From Agapetus fuscipes (taxonomy: Eukaryota > Arthropoda > Insecta > Trichoptera > Glossosomatidae), in NCBI GenBank assembly GCA_951799405.1, contig OX637337.1, forward strand, positions 12,708,347 through 12,772,346: a stretch of DNA of 64,000 nt, read 5' to 3'. The position numbers were made by a program, and so were the translations under genes. Below are positions 1 to 10,304 of this stretch, one piece after another. Below the pieces are notes generated by a model. It ran no database searches, was not told the origin of the DNA, and worked only from the letters and a program-made list of their open reading frames with translations. Each line of letters starts with the position of its first letter. The first letter of the stretch is position 1.

Positions 1-557
1 TTCTCGCAAGCAGAGACGTATAATAAGTGTTTTTAGGCTTTCATGGCTGGCTTCAGATGATGATGATGATGATGTCTCCATCCTTCCGGGCTTGTAGACC
101 ATGTTCAATAATTGTAGGCTGCTTTATTATTTTTTCTTTTTGTTTCAAAATCTGCCTTTCCCGACAAAATTTACAAGCCCCGCCCACTCCACAGATGACA
201 CATAAATACCGCATGCTCTAATCAAAGCAATCAGTCGAAGTACAAGCCCTGAAGAAGTCAGTCGTACGTCACTGACGAAACGTAGCAGCCTTACAAAAAG
301 AATAAAGCAGCCTACAATTATTGAACATGGTCTACAAGCCCGGAAGGATGGAGACATCATCATCATCATCATCAGAGACGTATAAGTTTGCGCTTACACA
401 TGCCGCATGTGGACCTACAATATAAAACCCAATCTCAAATGAACATAAGCCCTGCAACTCTTGCCGACCTTCCCTGAAACAATGGTGACATTGGCAAAGT
501 GAACCAACTTTTTACAGTTTGGGTGGTCAGCCCTATACCAACCTAAAAGTCAAGAAT
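1..557 (-). repeat. R1 repeat interrupted by a foldback element
   Basis: R1 pieces at 1-23 and 373-557 (minus orientation) are separated by an insertion at 24-372. The 3'-half motifs CACATGCCGCATGTGG, CCCTGCAACTCTTGCCG and GTGGTCAGCC are all present. Confidence 0.8.
24..372. mobile_element. Foldback element in R1 with 13-bp target duplication
   Basis: Inverted arms of about 70 bp (56-125 against 303-372) contain CCTTCCGGGCTTGTAGACC and end in an ATG/ATC trinucleotide run. The sequence CAGAGACGTATAA flanks the element at 11-23 and 373-385. The spacer carries CTGAAGA...CTGACGAAACGT, a hammerhead-like, Penelope-associated-looking motif. Confidence 0.7.
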
Positions 558-599
558 ACAATCAAGGGATTCAACCATTCAATTAGCATGTTCGTAAAT

Positions 600-750
600 T
601 GTATATTTTGCGTTCTGAAAAAAAATAAGCGCGAGGGGAGGGGATTTTGTGATAAGAAGGGAGGGGAGAGGGGGGAGGGGGGGGGGGGTTATAGGGGGCC
701 CCGACATTTTTTTCCGCACCAGGGCCCCCAGAGGGGTTAATCCGGGCCTG
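600..750. mobile_element. G/C-run transposon terminus between R1 pieces
   Basis: A G-rich run (657-689), then GGGGGCCCCGACA, and ending at 750 with TTAATCCGGGCCTG, whose complement CAGGCCCGGATTAA looks like a DNA transposon terminus. R1 resumes at 751. No partner terminus was identified. Confidence 0.35.
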
Positions 751-855
751 TCTGCAACTCTTGCCGTCTTTTCCTGAAATAGAAACTGTAATGGCCTTAT
801 ATAATAACCAATTTCTAGATACTGGGTGGTCAGCTTCGTACCAACCGATTCAACC
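751..855 (-). repeat. R1 fragment
   Basis: Matches the R1 segment from TGCAACTCTTGCCG to GTGGTCAGC...TACCAACC, reading in minus orientation. Confidence 0.65.
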
Positions 856-1775
856 AAACGTTTTTGCACATGTAAGAAATGACGCACTAGCGAGACTAAG
901 AATACATAAAACCGAAGAAAAGATATCAAAAAGGATGCTCAGACAGAAAATAAACAGTATCATTTGTTTTTCAATTCTGGTAGGAAAGGAACACACGGAA
1001 ATAGATGTATCAAATATGTGAATGGATTTTGCTTTCTCTTTTTCAGTGGAAACGACGCACCAGCTAACAGATTCAACCTTTTCAAATAAAGTGTGAACAT
1101 TTTTGTCGGCAGACTCGATTCTTAAGTTGGAAATGTAATTTCCTCCGCATTAGTGACGAGTGGGTTGGCACATTGAAAAGGAAAACAGGATCCGCCAAGA
1201 GAGTTTCCTCAAGTATAAAAATATTCGTTTGAAATCAACCAAACCGTTTGCCAAAAAGCGTAGAAACTAAAACGACGTTTTTAGTGAGCGTTTAAGTTTA
1301 TTTTGGTAAACGCTTTGGTTGAGTTTAAACGTAAAGTTATATGTGGGGAGTAGAAGGGATGCAGGGTAAAAATATCGCCATTCACTCTTTATGCGAGTGT
1401 TTCTGTAGCCGTGAGTGTAAAAGATTCAAGTGAATGTAGTCTGTATTTTTATGATGAATAAAGAGTAATTCTGAAGAGAGATTTTGGTGACATTGATGCG
1501 TTTTGCTTCCAAATAGGCAGATACAGATTTGTGCATCCAGCATTGTGAACTGAGATATTCCTTTAGCTGGTATTTACAGGTACTCCTCTTATATTTTCCT
1601 TATGTGCCTCTTAGAGCTTGACATTATTAGACATGTTTGTACTTTTGATGTATAGTAGCGTATATGCAACCATTTTTATTCGATCACTTCAAGCTCGACA
1701 GCCCTGAGTGGCCTTGGCTGAATCCAAGATTCTTCTGCACTCTCGCACGTCCACCGCTTTGCTCTCCAGCTACGT
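856..1775. other. Unassigned AT-rich DNA
   Basis: No credible coding frame, RNA gene or repeat shared with the rest of the window was recognised. Confidence 0.5.
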
Positions 1776-1779
1776 ATCG

Positions 1780-2035
1780 CTCCCCCAGTTCTTGTTTATC
1801 GTATACGCCAATCTTGTCAAATATGACTTTTTCATGCAGTTGTCTTATGAATCAAATTCTACACAATCTGAGCTAAGAAAAACCGCAAAACTCGATAATG
1901 TGAGAGTTCTTTTAAATATTTTTTAAATAAATTTCTTGTTTTCATAAGATGCATTGGTCCAGTACACATGCGAACATCGCTCATGTAAAATTTTCTCAAT
2001 GGCGTATACGATAAACAAGAACTAAGGCAGCGGTA
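1780..2035. mobile_element. Foldback element F1 (copy 1)
   Basis: Inverted pair TTCTTGTTTATCGTATACGCC (1790-1811) and its complement (1998-2020). The interior, from TCTACACAATCTGAGCTAAG on, matches a second copy at 29758-30002. Confidence 0.65.
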
Positions 2036-2630
2036 TGTCTGCATTGGCTTCATCAGCGTTGACACCGTCCATCCATCACATTTTTGGCTTTCCTTATGTC
2101 CTTCAGCCTTGTGGTGCTGAGAGTATTAGGCGCTTAATGGAGCAGGTGTCGTCCATTCTAATCATGTGACCACCTACTTTGATGAAACTGATCACATCAG
2201 GCTCTCTGTAGATGTCAGTAAGTTCATTGTTGATGTTTTTATATTACCTTTGGGATAGTAGAAATCGTGCCAATGAGACAGTTCTCTTATTTAGTGGTTT
2301 CTCCTATGAGGAATTAATGAAATGTGAGACCTTTAAATGAAATTTGAGACTAATTAAATGCAACCAAATAGTAAAACATTAAATGACTTGTTTTTGCAAC
2401 ATATGAATTTAATTAATGAATTCAGACATGGTTATTCATACTTACTTATAGGCATATTTGTGACATCTATGCAATCGTGACGTCTTATATCAAAAAGGGG
2501 AAATATTCACTTTACTCATGTCTTGCTCAGCGAAGTACAACATTTGTGAAGCTTCTTAGTTCGTAAAAAACATAAAATTAAGTTAATTAAATAGTCCATA
2601 AATACGTTTGCAAATGCGTGATCTCAAATG
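2036..2630. other. Unassigned DNA
   Basis: AT-rich, short frames only. Nothing recognisable. Confidence 0.5.
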
Positions 2631-2631
2631 A

Positions 2632-2700
2632 CCAGAATCTATAGAAGAGCATGCAAGAAGAGAGTTATTAATGTCAAGGAGATGAAAGAAGTGCGCGAGC
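2632..2700 (+). pseudogene. LINE-G reverse transcriptase C-terminal scrap
   Basis: Translates to RRACKKRVINVKEMKEVRE. This matches the RRKCMKKVMDMNELKEVCK stretch of the better copy at 49926-50255. Confidence 0.65.
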
Positions 2701-2725
2701 AAATTGATGCATGGTCAAATAGTTA

Positions 2726-2778
2726 GAGAGCGCTGCTTTTGTGTGTTACCTACACCTCAAGAGTCCTCTCAAATCGTT
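2726..2778 (-). repeat. S2 SINE tail fragment
   Basis: GAGCGCTG...CACCTCAAGAG, the S2 3' region, read in minus orientation. Confidence 0.6.
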
Positions 2779-2914
2779 GATAAGATTTTTTGTAAATATG
2801 CGCTTTATGCGACTTAGAGAAGATTCGAGGAGACCTACTTGATACGTCTGGTCCTTAAGCTTCAAAAACGTCGGAATATTTTACAGTATTATTTGAAAAT
2901 AGAACGCAATATAA

Positions 2915-3220
2915 TAAGGCGGCGTGTAAACAGCTGATACATTTTGTATGGTACAGCAATCAGATGTTCACACCCCGCCATGTTTTATAATGTTCAAATA
3001 GATACGGAAAAATCTACCGACGTGACGTCTGTTGAGACTTGGGTGGAAACCTTGGTGGCCGTCGATAGATCTTACCGTACCTATCTATTTGAAGATAAGA
3101 TGTAATAAAAGATGGCGGTGCATAAACAGCTGATACATTTTATATGAAACAGCGATCAGCTGTTCACTCCACACCATGTTTTATTCAAATAGATACAGTA
3201 AGATCTACCGACGGCTTTGT
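2915..3220. mobile_element. Foldback cluster F2 (AAACAGCTGAT family)
   Basis: Two copies of a GTRTAAACAGCTGATACATTTT block (from 2927 and 3121), each followed by a near-inverted ATCAGCTGTTCAC. CAAATAGATACxG...TCTACCGACG occurs at 2995, inverted at 3060-3092, and again at 3186. A third relative lies at 28228-28310. This is the architecture of nested foldback MITEs. Confidence 0.65.
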
Positions 3221-3984
3221 AGACTTCTACACCAAAAGGCGCATGATTGGACTGAGAAAGGCCGTGGACGAAGAAAAATTACCCATGAAAAGCAGAATTG
3301 AAAAATGTAGTAATGTTATTGTTCGTGGTGCAATGGTTGTAATTGTTCGTCAGGCTATCTGTCGGGGGCTAAACACCCATCTCCACTATGCAAATGTGGC
3401 CTCTTGAGTGCCAATTAAGGCCCCTAATGGCCTTCCGACGACCTGGAGCCCTAATCTTACCACGGGAGGGCGAAACGTCACCCCTTAAGACAAGGGACAA
3501 ATTGCATGTGCAAGTTGTAACGAAAACAAGCTAGGACTGTGCAACTTTTAATGGAGAGAGAAAATAAAGAAAGTAAGCAAATGGTGGGACCAAAAAAACT
3601 GTTTTTTCTTTCTTAGCAGCTTCAAGAAATGAGCATTTACCACCATAATAGTATGAAGCTGACCATCCGTACCTCTCGTAAAAAATAGTTCACTGTGTGC
3701 ATTTTAACCCTGTTTCAGGATTACAACTTTTGTAAGTGTAAAATTACGAGTGTCTGCTTTTGTTAATATATATTTGCAACTTAGATTATACCTATAAGAC
3801 AGATTGGCAGTTTTTTTTACTAGTTGAGCATTGTAAATTAAAGCGAAACGTATAAAGCTGACTTTGACTGAAAGCTGACTGAGAGCGACGTTTGACGTCA
3901 TTTTGACGTCAAAAGTCCATAGCCGCTCACGCTGCATTTTTGGCGGAATTCAAATTCTCCGCATTTTATTTTCAAAATTATCAA
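3221..3984. other. Unassigned DNA with a TGACGTCA-rich dyad
   Basis: No gene recognised. 3885-3918 holds an imperfect dyad, ACGTTTGACGTCATTTTGACGTC, with two CRE-like TGACGTCA cores. It may be a transposon terminus. Confidence 0.3.
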
Positions 3985-4092
3985 TGATATCTTTATTTTT
4001 ACTACTTAAAAAATATATGATTGTGATCCTTGAAATGTACTCTACACAACGATATTATTTTCAACCGTTTTCCCTACCACTGCAATTACCCT
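3985..4092 (+). repeat. Dispersed repeat shared with 33690-33805
   Basis: CTTTATTTTTACTACTTAAA...GATCCTTGAAATGTACT...CTGCAATTACCCT recurs in inverse orientation at 33690-33805. Confidence 0.65.
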
Positions 4093-4189
4093 TCACGAAA
4101 ATTGTGACGTCACACGCGTGCTTTGATAAAACCGAAATACTTTTTTATATTATTTGCTAACGACCGTCGTTACATTGACCGTACATTTC

Positions 4190-4284
4190 CAACATTACCT
4201 GACACAGGGGGGATATTGGCAGAGTGAACCATTTTTTAAAGCATTGGTGGTCAGCCTTATACCAGCCTATATAAGTCGAGGAAC
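4190..4284 (-). repeat. R1 fragment
   Basis: Contains GGCAGAGTGAACCATTTTTT...GGTGGTCAGCC...TAAGTCGAGGAAC, the R1 5' part in minus orientation. Confidence 0.75.
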
Positions 4285-4795
4285 ACATATACATATATGA
4301 ATTATAATACGCAAGCTTTCTACAAACGGAACCATCGATCGGGCAATATCATAAAAAATGAGGTTGTAGAAAAAATAATACTCTATTAAAAATATACATA
4401 CATCTACCGCATTCCATTTCCGCGCCAAAATCTTGGCAGTGTTGGCATCTTGCAATGAAATTTTCCCTAATTCGCTGTTTTTAATAAAACCCCTGTTTCG
4501 CAGCCAATCGTGAAATTGCCTCTCTCTTTTGCAGACATAACAACCACTTATTTCTTAATTCAATTAGGTAGGTATAGTAATAAGTGCTATAGATATTATT
4601 TTCACTGGTAGGTATATAAGAACAACACTTGGCTAGTGTTACAACACCCCTAACGCAATTTTTGTTATTATTATGATGTAATTTGATTATGACGGTGGGG
4701 TGGCGGTATACAAAAAATAATTTTGTTATCATTTTTATTTATTTTTGAAATGGAAAATTTTGACCACCTTTTTATATTATTTCATAATTTCTAGT
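4285..4795. other. Unassigned AT-rich DNA
   Basis: Only short, low-complexity frames. Nothing recognised. Confidence 0.5.
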
Positions 4796-4965
4796 TAAAC
4801 GGACTCAGCACATGAATTGACGAAGACAAAAATATGATGTCACACGTCAGTCCCATACTGGTGTGACGTTTGCCTGCCGAGAAAAAAGATCTTAATACAA
4901 AATTCCATTTCAAGAGTCCATTTGAGTAAGTCAAGTAATATTTGATTTAAGAACGCTCTACACTC
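4796..4965 (+). repeat. E1 dispersed repeat
   Basis: GACTCAGCACA...GACAAAAATATGATGTCACAC...CTGCCGAGAAAAAA. The pattern recurs at 8022-8170, 31495-31650, 39555-39690, 58120-58265 and 62278-62440. Confidence 0.55.
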
Positions 4966-5211
4966 TACAGTCTACACCACAGATCAAAAAAAGAAGGTCT
5001 ACACCCAAGAAATTAAAAAAAAATGTAGTTTCAGTTTTTTCATATTTTCTCACGCCTGATTTTTTTCATTAGATACTGTCACTCTTTTACTAAGACCATA
5101 AAGCGTAAAATCCATATATATTTTTTTATAAAACTACAGGTTTAGGGTATAGAACGCTCTTAAAATAATACAGATGTATGTAGGTCCAGGAATGTAAATT
5201 CCATGAACGTA

Positions 5212-5526
5212 ATTAAGCTGCCCATAAAGTGCAACTTCTTTCTGCGTTGTCCCTTAATGGAACTCAAGATGTGGCGTGCGGAACCTATTTATTTTTAAAG
5301 GTAAGGGTGCCGGCCTTACCCCAACCACCACAGTTAAAGTTTCCCAGCTCCCGAAAGGACTGATTATTATCATTGCATTTGAGGTCTAAAAAACCTGAGC
5401 AGATATGTTTTATATTCGTTTTGAAATAAACACCAAAACGGAGAATATTTTTTTGCACCCTTGGTGGGAATCGGACTCTAGCTTTTCATTTGGAACGCAA
5501 GCATTCTACTAACTGAGCTATTGACC
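5212..5526 (-). repeat. S1 SINE, near full length
   Basis: The tRNA-derived head is on the minus strand (5445-5526, with an eroded B box GTGGGAATCGGAC). The body is AAATAAACACCAAAACGG, then CCCAGCTCCCG. The 3' part GTTGTCCC..., with GTGGCGTGCGGAACCTATTTA, is at the left. Confidence 0.8.
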
Positions 5527-5659
5527 AAACTAACCTTCTCATATAAGTATGCTTTCCTTTTTTTCTCAGTTTGACGACTATGGTACTTAGTGCCTTTTTC
5601 AACCACCCATTCATATTGTGATTACATCAGAAACTGCGTTTAAGCCATTTTGTGCTTGT

Positions 5660-5965
5660 ACATTTATTCAGCCTCCAATCCGCTAGGGGTGTCCAGTATC
5701 CTCGATGATGTGTCTCCATTTTGTTCTGTCCTTCCACACTTCTTACATCTCCTCGCCATTCATCCCTCGCTTCATGCACGCTCTTCTCTTTTTCTCACTC
5801 TGTATGTTCTAGTCATTTGCAATCTCGCTTCTTTATCGATCCATTCTTTCCTCGCTCTTCCCCTTCCACGCTTTGACATTCCTTTTATACACTCTTTTTG
5901 TCAGTCATTATCGTCCATTCTTTCTAGATGCTCGAACCATCTCATTATAGTCCTTTGTTCTCTCA
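5660..5965 (-). pseudogene. LINE-G 3' end, reverse transcriptase C terminus
   Basis: The minus-strand reading gives the conserved RxFEHLERMDDD... and later RSVHEARDEWRGDVRSVEGQ-type stretch. This parallels the better copy at 49926-50255, with its FGHVERM and GRPRKVW motifs. Frames are broken by stops. The long plus-strand frame over it is an antisense shadow. Confidence 0.7.
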
Positions 5966-6030
5966 CTCGCAAATTCTCTTTGTACTGCACTCATTCATAA
6001 TTAAATTTCAGACCCTATGATATGACATGT

Positions 6031-6290
6031 TTCTTGACTTGTAGGTTGGTATGCGGCTGACCACCCATGCTGTAGAAAATGGTTCACTTTGTCAATATCA
6101 CCCCTATTTCAGGGAAAATCAGCAAGAGTTGCAGGGTGTCTGTTCATTTGAGATTTGGGTTTTTATGTTGTAGGTTCGCATGCGGTATGTGCAAGCGCGA
6201 ACTTGTACGTGTCTGCTCGTGAGAATGCATATAATGTGAATCCCAAATGTACATAGGTACTACATAGCTTTGCAGCTTAGATTAGATTAG
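6031..6290 (+). repeat. R1 repeat, full length
   Basis: From TTCTTGACTTGTAGGTTGG to GCAGCTTAGATTAGATTAG. Includes the conserved CACCCCTATTTCAGGG and TTCGCATGCGGTATGTGC blocks. Confidence 0.9.
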
Positions 6291-6734
6291 AAAAGATGAT
6301 TCCGAGTCGTACCACTCATTTTTAATCCGAACCGAATTCAAAATTATTGTAAGATGCGAAATTGTTTTTTTAGAAGCTGTGGCATTTGCACATTGCATTA
6401 TTCAGTAGGTACATAATAATTATGCATAAAGGATGCTTGCATGTTCACTTAGTCAATACTTAGGAGTTGTATGAGATTTATTAAGCCCGTCAGTTTAAAG
6501 GTGATAAAATACCATAAATAAATGGGAAACCTTACAGTATGTGAGGCTTTAAAAATAATAAGGTTAACATTTTTTGTAAAAATAATATTGTACGTAAGGC
6601 TCTAAGTTGCAAAATATGATGGTATGAAATATGGTACAAAGAAATGTATCTAAATTTTTAATGTTTTTTTTGTACAAAATGTAGGGGTATTACAATTTTA
6701 CAAATGTTCGAGTATGTGCAAGTAAGTTCGTTCT
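6291..6734. other. Unassigned AT-rich DNA
   Basis: No gene or repeat recognised between R1 and the hAT element. Confidence 0.5.
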
Positions 6735-6742
6735 TATATTGC

Positions 6743-8002
6743 AGGGGTGGCCAACTTGATTAGATCCAAGATCTACTTTTTACTGACGAAACCCTGTGCG
6801 ATCGACCAATTATCGCCACACTTGCCGACCACCCTCATAGTCGATAGATTGAAGATTGAACTAAGTACCTCATGATAGATGATTTTTTACATTATTGAAC
6901 TTATTGCGCAATATCTATTGATGTCGTCGTAGGCCGTATGTTGGACAGGCCTGCCTTAAATAAAACAGCATTCTTCAGTTCACAATTAAGTAGTATTTAT
7001 TTTATTTTATTATGAGGGAAAACATAAAACTGAAAATTATTCTTAGAAACTACTTTAAATTAGTGTGAGCGTTGTGGCTGAGCATCTTCCGCTAGATTAG
7101 CAAAATCAGGGAAGTAGTTTAAAATTGCCAACATAAAGAATCCAATGTATGAGCGTCTGACAAGCGAGAACAGTTTTTATTTTTTGTTTGCTTTAAGTAG
7201 GAAAATGGTGTTTCACATAAATATGTTGAACCAAAACACGAATGCAGTTGTTCAACACATTTCTCCAAATTTGGATATTTCTCGTTGGAAACCAAAGCCC
7301 AGAAATCTAGACCTGAGAACGACCTTTTTGCTCTTAGAAATATACCGCAGCGCAGAGTAATAATTTCGTTTTGAAATGTACCTGAAAATTTTGTAGCCAT
7401 TTCAGAGATATCACTATGATCAATGGAATTATTAAACGGATAACTGATGAATTCCATTAACTTCTCAATTTTTTTTAAATCACTAAAGCAAATTTCGAAG
7501 TCTGATACCACTGACTTAATTTCTGTACTTGTCAGGAATGAAATTGTAGGAAGTATGTTTTTCCACATGATCCGTGATGTTTACAAATTGTTGATTTTTT
7601 TTCTTTTCGATGTCAACTATCATAGACGCTGTTTGACTTTGAAATGCTGCAATGGAACTAATCATTTCTGTTACTGTTTTATTCTTGTCTTGTAGTTCCA
7701 GATTTAATGTGCCCAGTTTTTCAGTAAAATCTGCTAAAAATTCTAAATCACATTGCCAGTCTAAATCACGCAATTGCTGATAATCATCACCCCTCTCTTC
7801 AAGAACTTTTATTATTTCGTCCAATAGATCTCGGGATCTTTGCAAAAGCTTGCTTCGACTCAACCACCTTACGTCAGTGTGCAATGCCAAATCTGGTAAT
7901 CTGGGAATTTGTAATGTTCGCGCGGCCGACTCTCCTTCGAGTCTGTTCGAGCCCCGACATATTTTTTTTACCTTGCCACGATCGACTGGTTGGCCACCCC
8001 TG
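6743..8002 (-). mobile_element. Internally deleted hAT transposon (GTF2IRD2-like lineage)
   Basis: A 1260-bp element with 14-bp inverted termini CAGGGGTGGCCAAC / GTTGGCCACCCCTG. The flanks TTATATTG (6735-6742) and TTAATTG (8003-8009) look like an 8-bp duplication that has lost one base on the right. The interior holds only the C-terminal part of a transposase on the minus strand, so the 5' half has been deleted. It is older than the hAT at 36448 and belongs to a different hAT group. Confidence 0.85.
7119..7890 (-). pseudogene. hAT transposase fragment, frameshifted
   Basis: Two overlapping minus-strand frames make up the C-terminal part of a GTF2IRD2/SCAND3-type hAT transposase. The first (7890-7516) begins in the conserved TDVRWLSR motif. 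It continues through the helical region containing LEFLADFTEKLGTLNLELQ. A frameshift near 7520-7568 passes the homology to the second frame (7568-7119). That frame carries the C-terminal hAT segment, with the catalytic-Glu motif seen as YLCETPFSYLK and the following KNK..SRLSDAH. The N-terminal zinc finger and first catalytic aspartates are missing, lost in the same deletion that shortened the element. It is non-functional. There is no evidence of domestication, because both frames end in stops and the terminal repeats remain. Confidence 0.85.
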
Positions 8003-8021
8003 TTAATTGCATGTGTATTTA

Positions 8022-8170
8022 CAATGGATTTGGCACAAATTTCATAGGAAATTGTGGCGTCACTCCAACGGGCTTCTAGGGAAAAGGCAACAAATATTTC
8101 GTTGGTTTTGCTAAGAACTAAGAACGATACTCACATAGACCTGTGACGATTTCTCGCCGTGAACAACATT
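8022..8170 (+). repeat. E1 dispersed repeat
   Basis: ACAATGGATTTGGCACAAATTT...GGCTTCTAGGGAAAAGG...TTTCTCGCCGTG, directly beside the hAT right terminus. Confidence 0.55.
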
Positions 8171-8254
8171 TTTTTTTAATTGTCCATTTTGCCATTTACA
8201 GACACAAAAAGCAGAGGTATCTAGGACACATTGTAAGCATCGGAAAATTCATGT

Positions 8255-8312
8255 TTTTGGCCAGGGAAAAATAGGTTGATAAATTGTATTCCTTTTGTCA
8301 TTTTTTTTAAAT
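8255..8312 (+). repeat. S3 SINE tail fragment
   Basis: TGGCCAGGGAAAAATAGGTTG...TTGTATTCCTTTT. Shared with 13350-13420 and 63626-63680. Confidence 0.6.
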
Positions 8313-9110
8313 ATCGTGTACTCCATATTACACGAGAAAACGTAGATACAGGAGGGATTCAAGGACTCTGAAAGACGACGTTAATCAAGAACCTACAACA
8401 GTATTTTTAAAGTAGCATCCAATCCCTATTTAGAGCTGCAGCATCTTAAATAAAAATAGGCATGATGTTGCACTATTGAAAGTAGAAGAGCTTAAAAATT
8501 CAACTATTTATGCAAAACGGCTAAAAATAGCCTCAAGTCATGTCACGAACAATTTATGACACATAAAAATTTAATGCTGTGCACAAAATTACCTACAATA
8601 TCCCCGCGAGGTGATTCGTCTGTGCTGAAAGGCGTAAGAGCGACGTTTATGTGTGGATCATTGCGTGATTTACAACGCAAGATAAATAAAAATTCAATAT
8701 TAATTTATGTTGCATTTTAATGGACGTCTTTAGGATGAGACCTTAACACATGAGGTAATGGTTTGCTTTTGACTACTTGGGGTTTTTACAAAACAAGAGG
8801 TGGGTTTGTTATCTCAAACTAGTCGGATAGACTAGAAGCGCTATGCTGCTAAATTCCTTACGACCTTAAAGGCGACGAAATAGCAATTTGTGTCCAAAAA
8901 TAAGGTGAACTGTGACTTTTTTTTTTATCTATGGAGTTATTTTGCAAGCGCTAGCAAGCTCCGACTTGGATTGATATCTGAAGTGTAAGGAATTTAGCAG
9001 AACAGCGCTTCAGGCAAATGAAATCCAGGGCATTTCTCATTCTTTTTAGTTCAATCTGTGTGATGTTTATTGGAAAGGGTAAGTTTGTCCTTTTGAAAGG
9101 ACTGCCCTTG
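8313..9110. other. Unassigned DNA
   Basis: No gene recognised. 8834-8860 and 8985-9009 share the small inverted motif GCTGCTAAATTCCTTAC / GTAAGGAATTTAGCAG, about 130 bp apart, a probable MITE remnant. Confidence 0.45.
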
Positions 9111-9380
9111 TTCCTTGACTTATAGGTTGGTATGCGGCTGACCACCCATACTGTAAAAAATGGTTCACTTTGCCAATGTCACCCCTGTTTCAAGGAATGA
9201 CGGCAAGAGTTGCAGGGCTTATGTTCATTTGAGATTGGGTTTTTATATTGTAGGTCCACATGCGGCATGTGTTAGCGCGAAATTATACATGTCTGCTTGT
9301 GGGAATGCATTTAATATAAATCTTAAATGATATATATCTTTGCAGCTTAGATTAGATTAGATTAGATTAGATTAGATTAG
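9111..9380 (+). repeat. R1 repeat, full length, six-unit tail
   Basis: Starts TTCCTTGACTTATAGG. Ends with an uninterrupted run of ATTAG units (about 9346-9380). Among the best-preserved copies. Confidence 0.92.
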
Positions 9381-9539
9381 CCCAGTTATAATATTACACA
9401 TATACGTGTAACTTGTGAAGGAGCGTACTACCGACTGAGTACTCAGCCTGCGTCGCAGAGAGCAAAGTTGCTAAATCTAAATAACCGTAGACTATATTAA
9501 TTAATTACAATGATACCTAATACAAAAAGTTTATAAACC

Positions 9540-9675
9540 CTGGATGTATAGGCAGTTATCATCATCGCCAATGGCATGCCACCCCCGGGTTGGGTCTTTG
9601 CCTCCTTGATCAACCGCAGCCAGCGCTGCCTGTTCAACGCCTTCCTTCTCCAGGCCTATACACCTAGGTACATCA
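9540..9675 (-). pseudogene. LINE-D 3' end fragment
   Basis: The minus strand translates to RQRWLRLIKEAKTQPGGGMPLA-like sequence. It matches the TGSGGYV-LKRSKPIPGF region at 41340-41405. Confidence 0.55.
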
Positions 9676-9785
9676 CGGTTGAGGTACCTACTGTTTAATA
9701 TAATACCACCCGTGAAAGCGATTTTTACGAGCGAATTTTTTTTTTTACAAATATGTACATACACATTTTTACAAATACATACACA

Positions 9786-9890
9786 CAGCGACCCAGACTT
9801 TTGAGAGTCTGGGTCGCTCTATTGTTGTTACTTTATACAAACTGTGTATGCACACAAACAATACACCTTCGTGATATTTTGTACACATGA
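9786..9890 (+). repeat. Hairpin-bearing dispersed repeat
   Basis: A perfect 13-bp stem AGCGACCCAGACT / AGTCTGGGTCGCT (9787-9799 and 9806-9818) with a 6-base loop. The block continues to CAAACAATACACC. A diverged copy occurs at 47561-47650. Confidence 0.6.
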
Positions 9891-10012
9891 AACATGTAAA
9901 TGTTAAATGTAAATATATCTTTGCAACTTATACTATAGACCTAGGATGAATTTAATTACTCACGCCAAAAAAATATTCGCAACTTGCAACTAATCTACAA
10001 ATATTGTGTAAC

Positions 10013-10222
10013 TCCTTGCCTTGCATGTGGTGATTCGGGACCTATTAATTTTTACGGGTAATGGGGCCAGCCTCACACCAACCACTTTCAGTTGAAGCGG
10101 GGGTTTCCCAGCTCCCGGGGGGGCTGGTTCTCATTTCTTGTGAAGGCTGAGTAAACCTTGGGGTCGAACCCTTGCTCTCGGCATGGAATGCAAGCATTCC
10201 ACCAATTGAGCTATCGACCGGA
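10013..10222 (-). repeat. S1 SINE with internal deletion
   Basis: Head GGTCGATAGCTCAATTGG (complement, near 10205-10220). Then the B box, then a jump straight to GGTTTACTCAGCC. The AAATAAACACC segment is missing. Confidence 0.85.
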
Positions 10223-10227
10223 CTTTT

Positions 10228-10304
10228 TACGAGCTTGTTCGTCGCTACAAAGCGCCAATTCTCAAGCAAGATCCAGTTGTTATAAGGCTGGATGGACCTT
10301 TGAT
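10228..10304 (-). repeat. S2 SINE middle fragment fused to the S1 head
   Basis: CGAGCTTGTTCGTCGCTACAAAGCGCC...GGCTGGATGGACC, directly adjacent to the S1 head with a 5-T junction. Confidence 0.7.

Noticed and set aside
251..290. Canonical hammerhead ribozyme
   Set aside because: The core has an extra base before stem II, and I could not define stem III and a cleavage site, so it is kept only as a motif observation.
579..929. 116-codon - frame
   Set aside because: It crosses a G/C-run transposon end and R1; the proline stretch comes from the G run.
761..1021. 86-codon + frame
   Set aside because: The first third lies on an R1 fragment and the rest shows no conserved motif or codon bias.
5650..6000. 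116-codon + frame rich in Leu/Ser/His
   Set aside because: It is the antisense of a LINE-G 3' end read on the minus strand.
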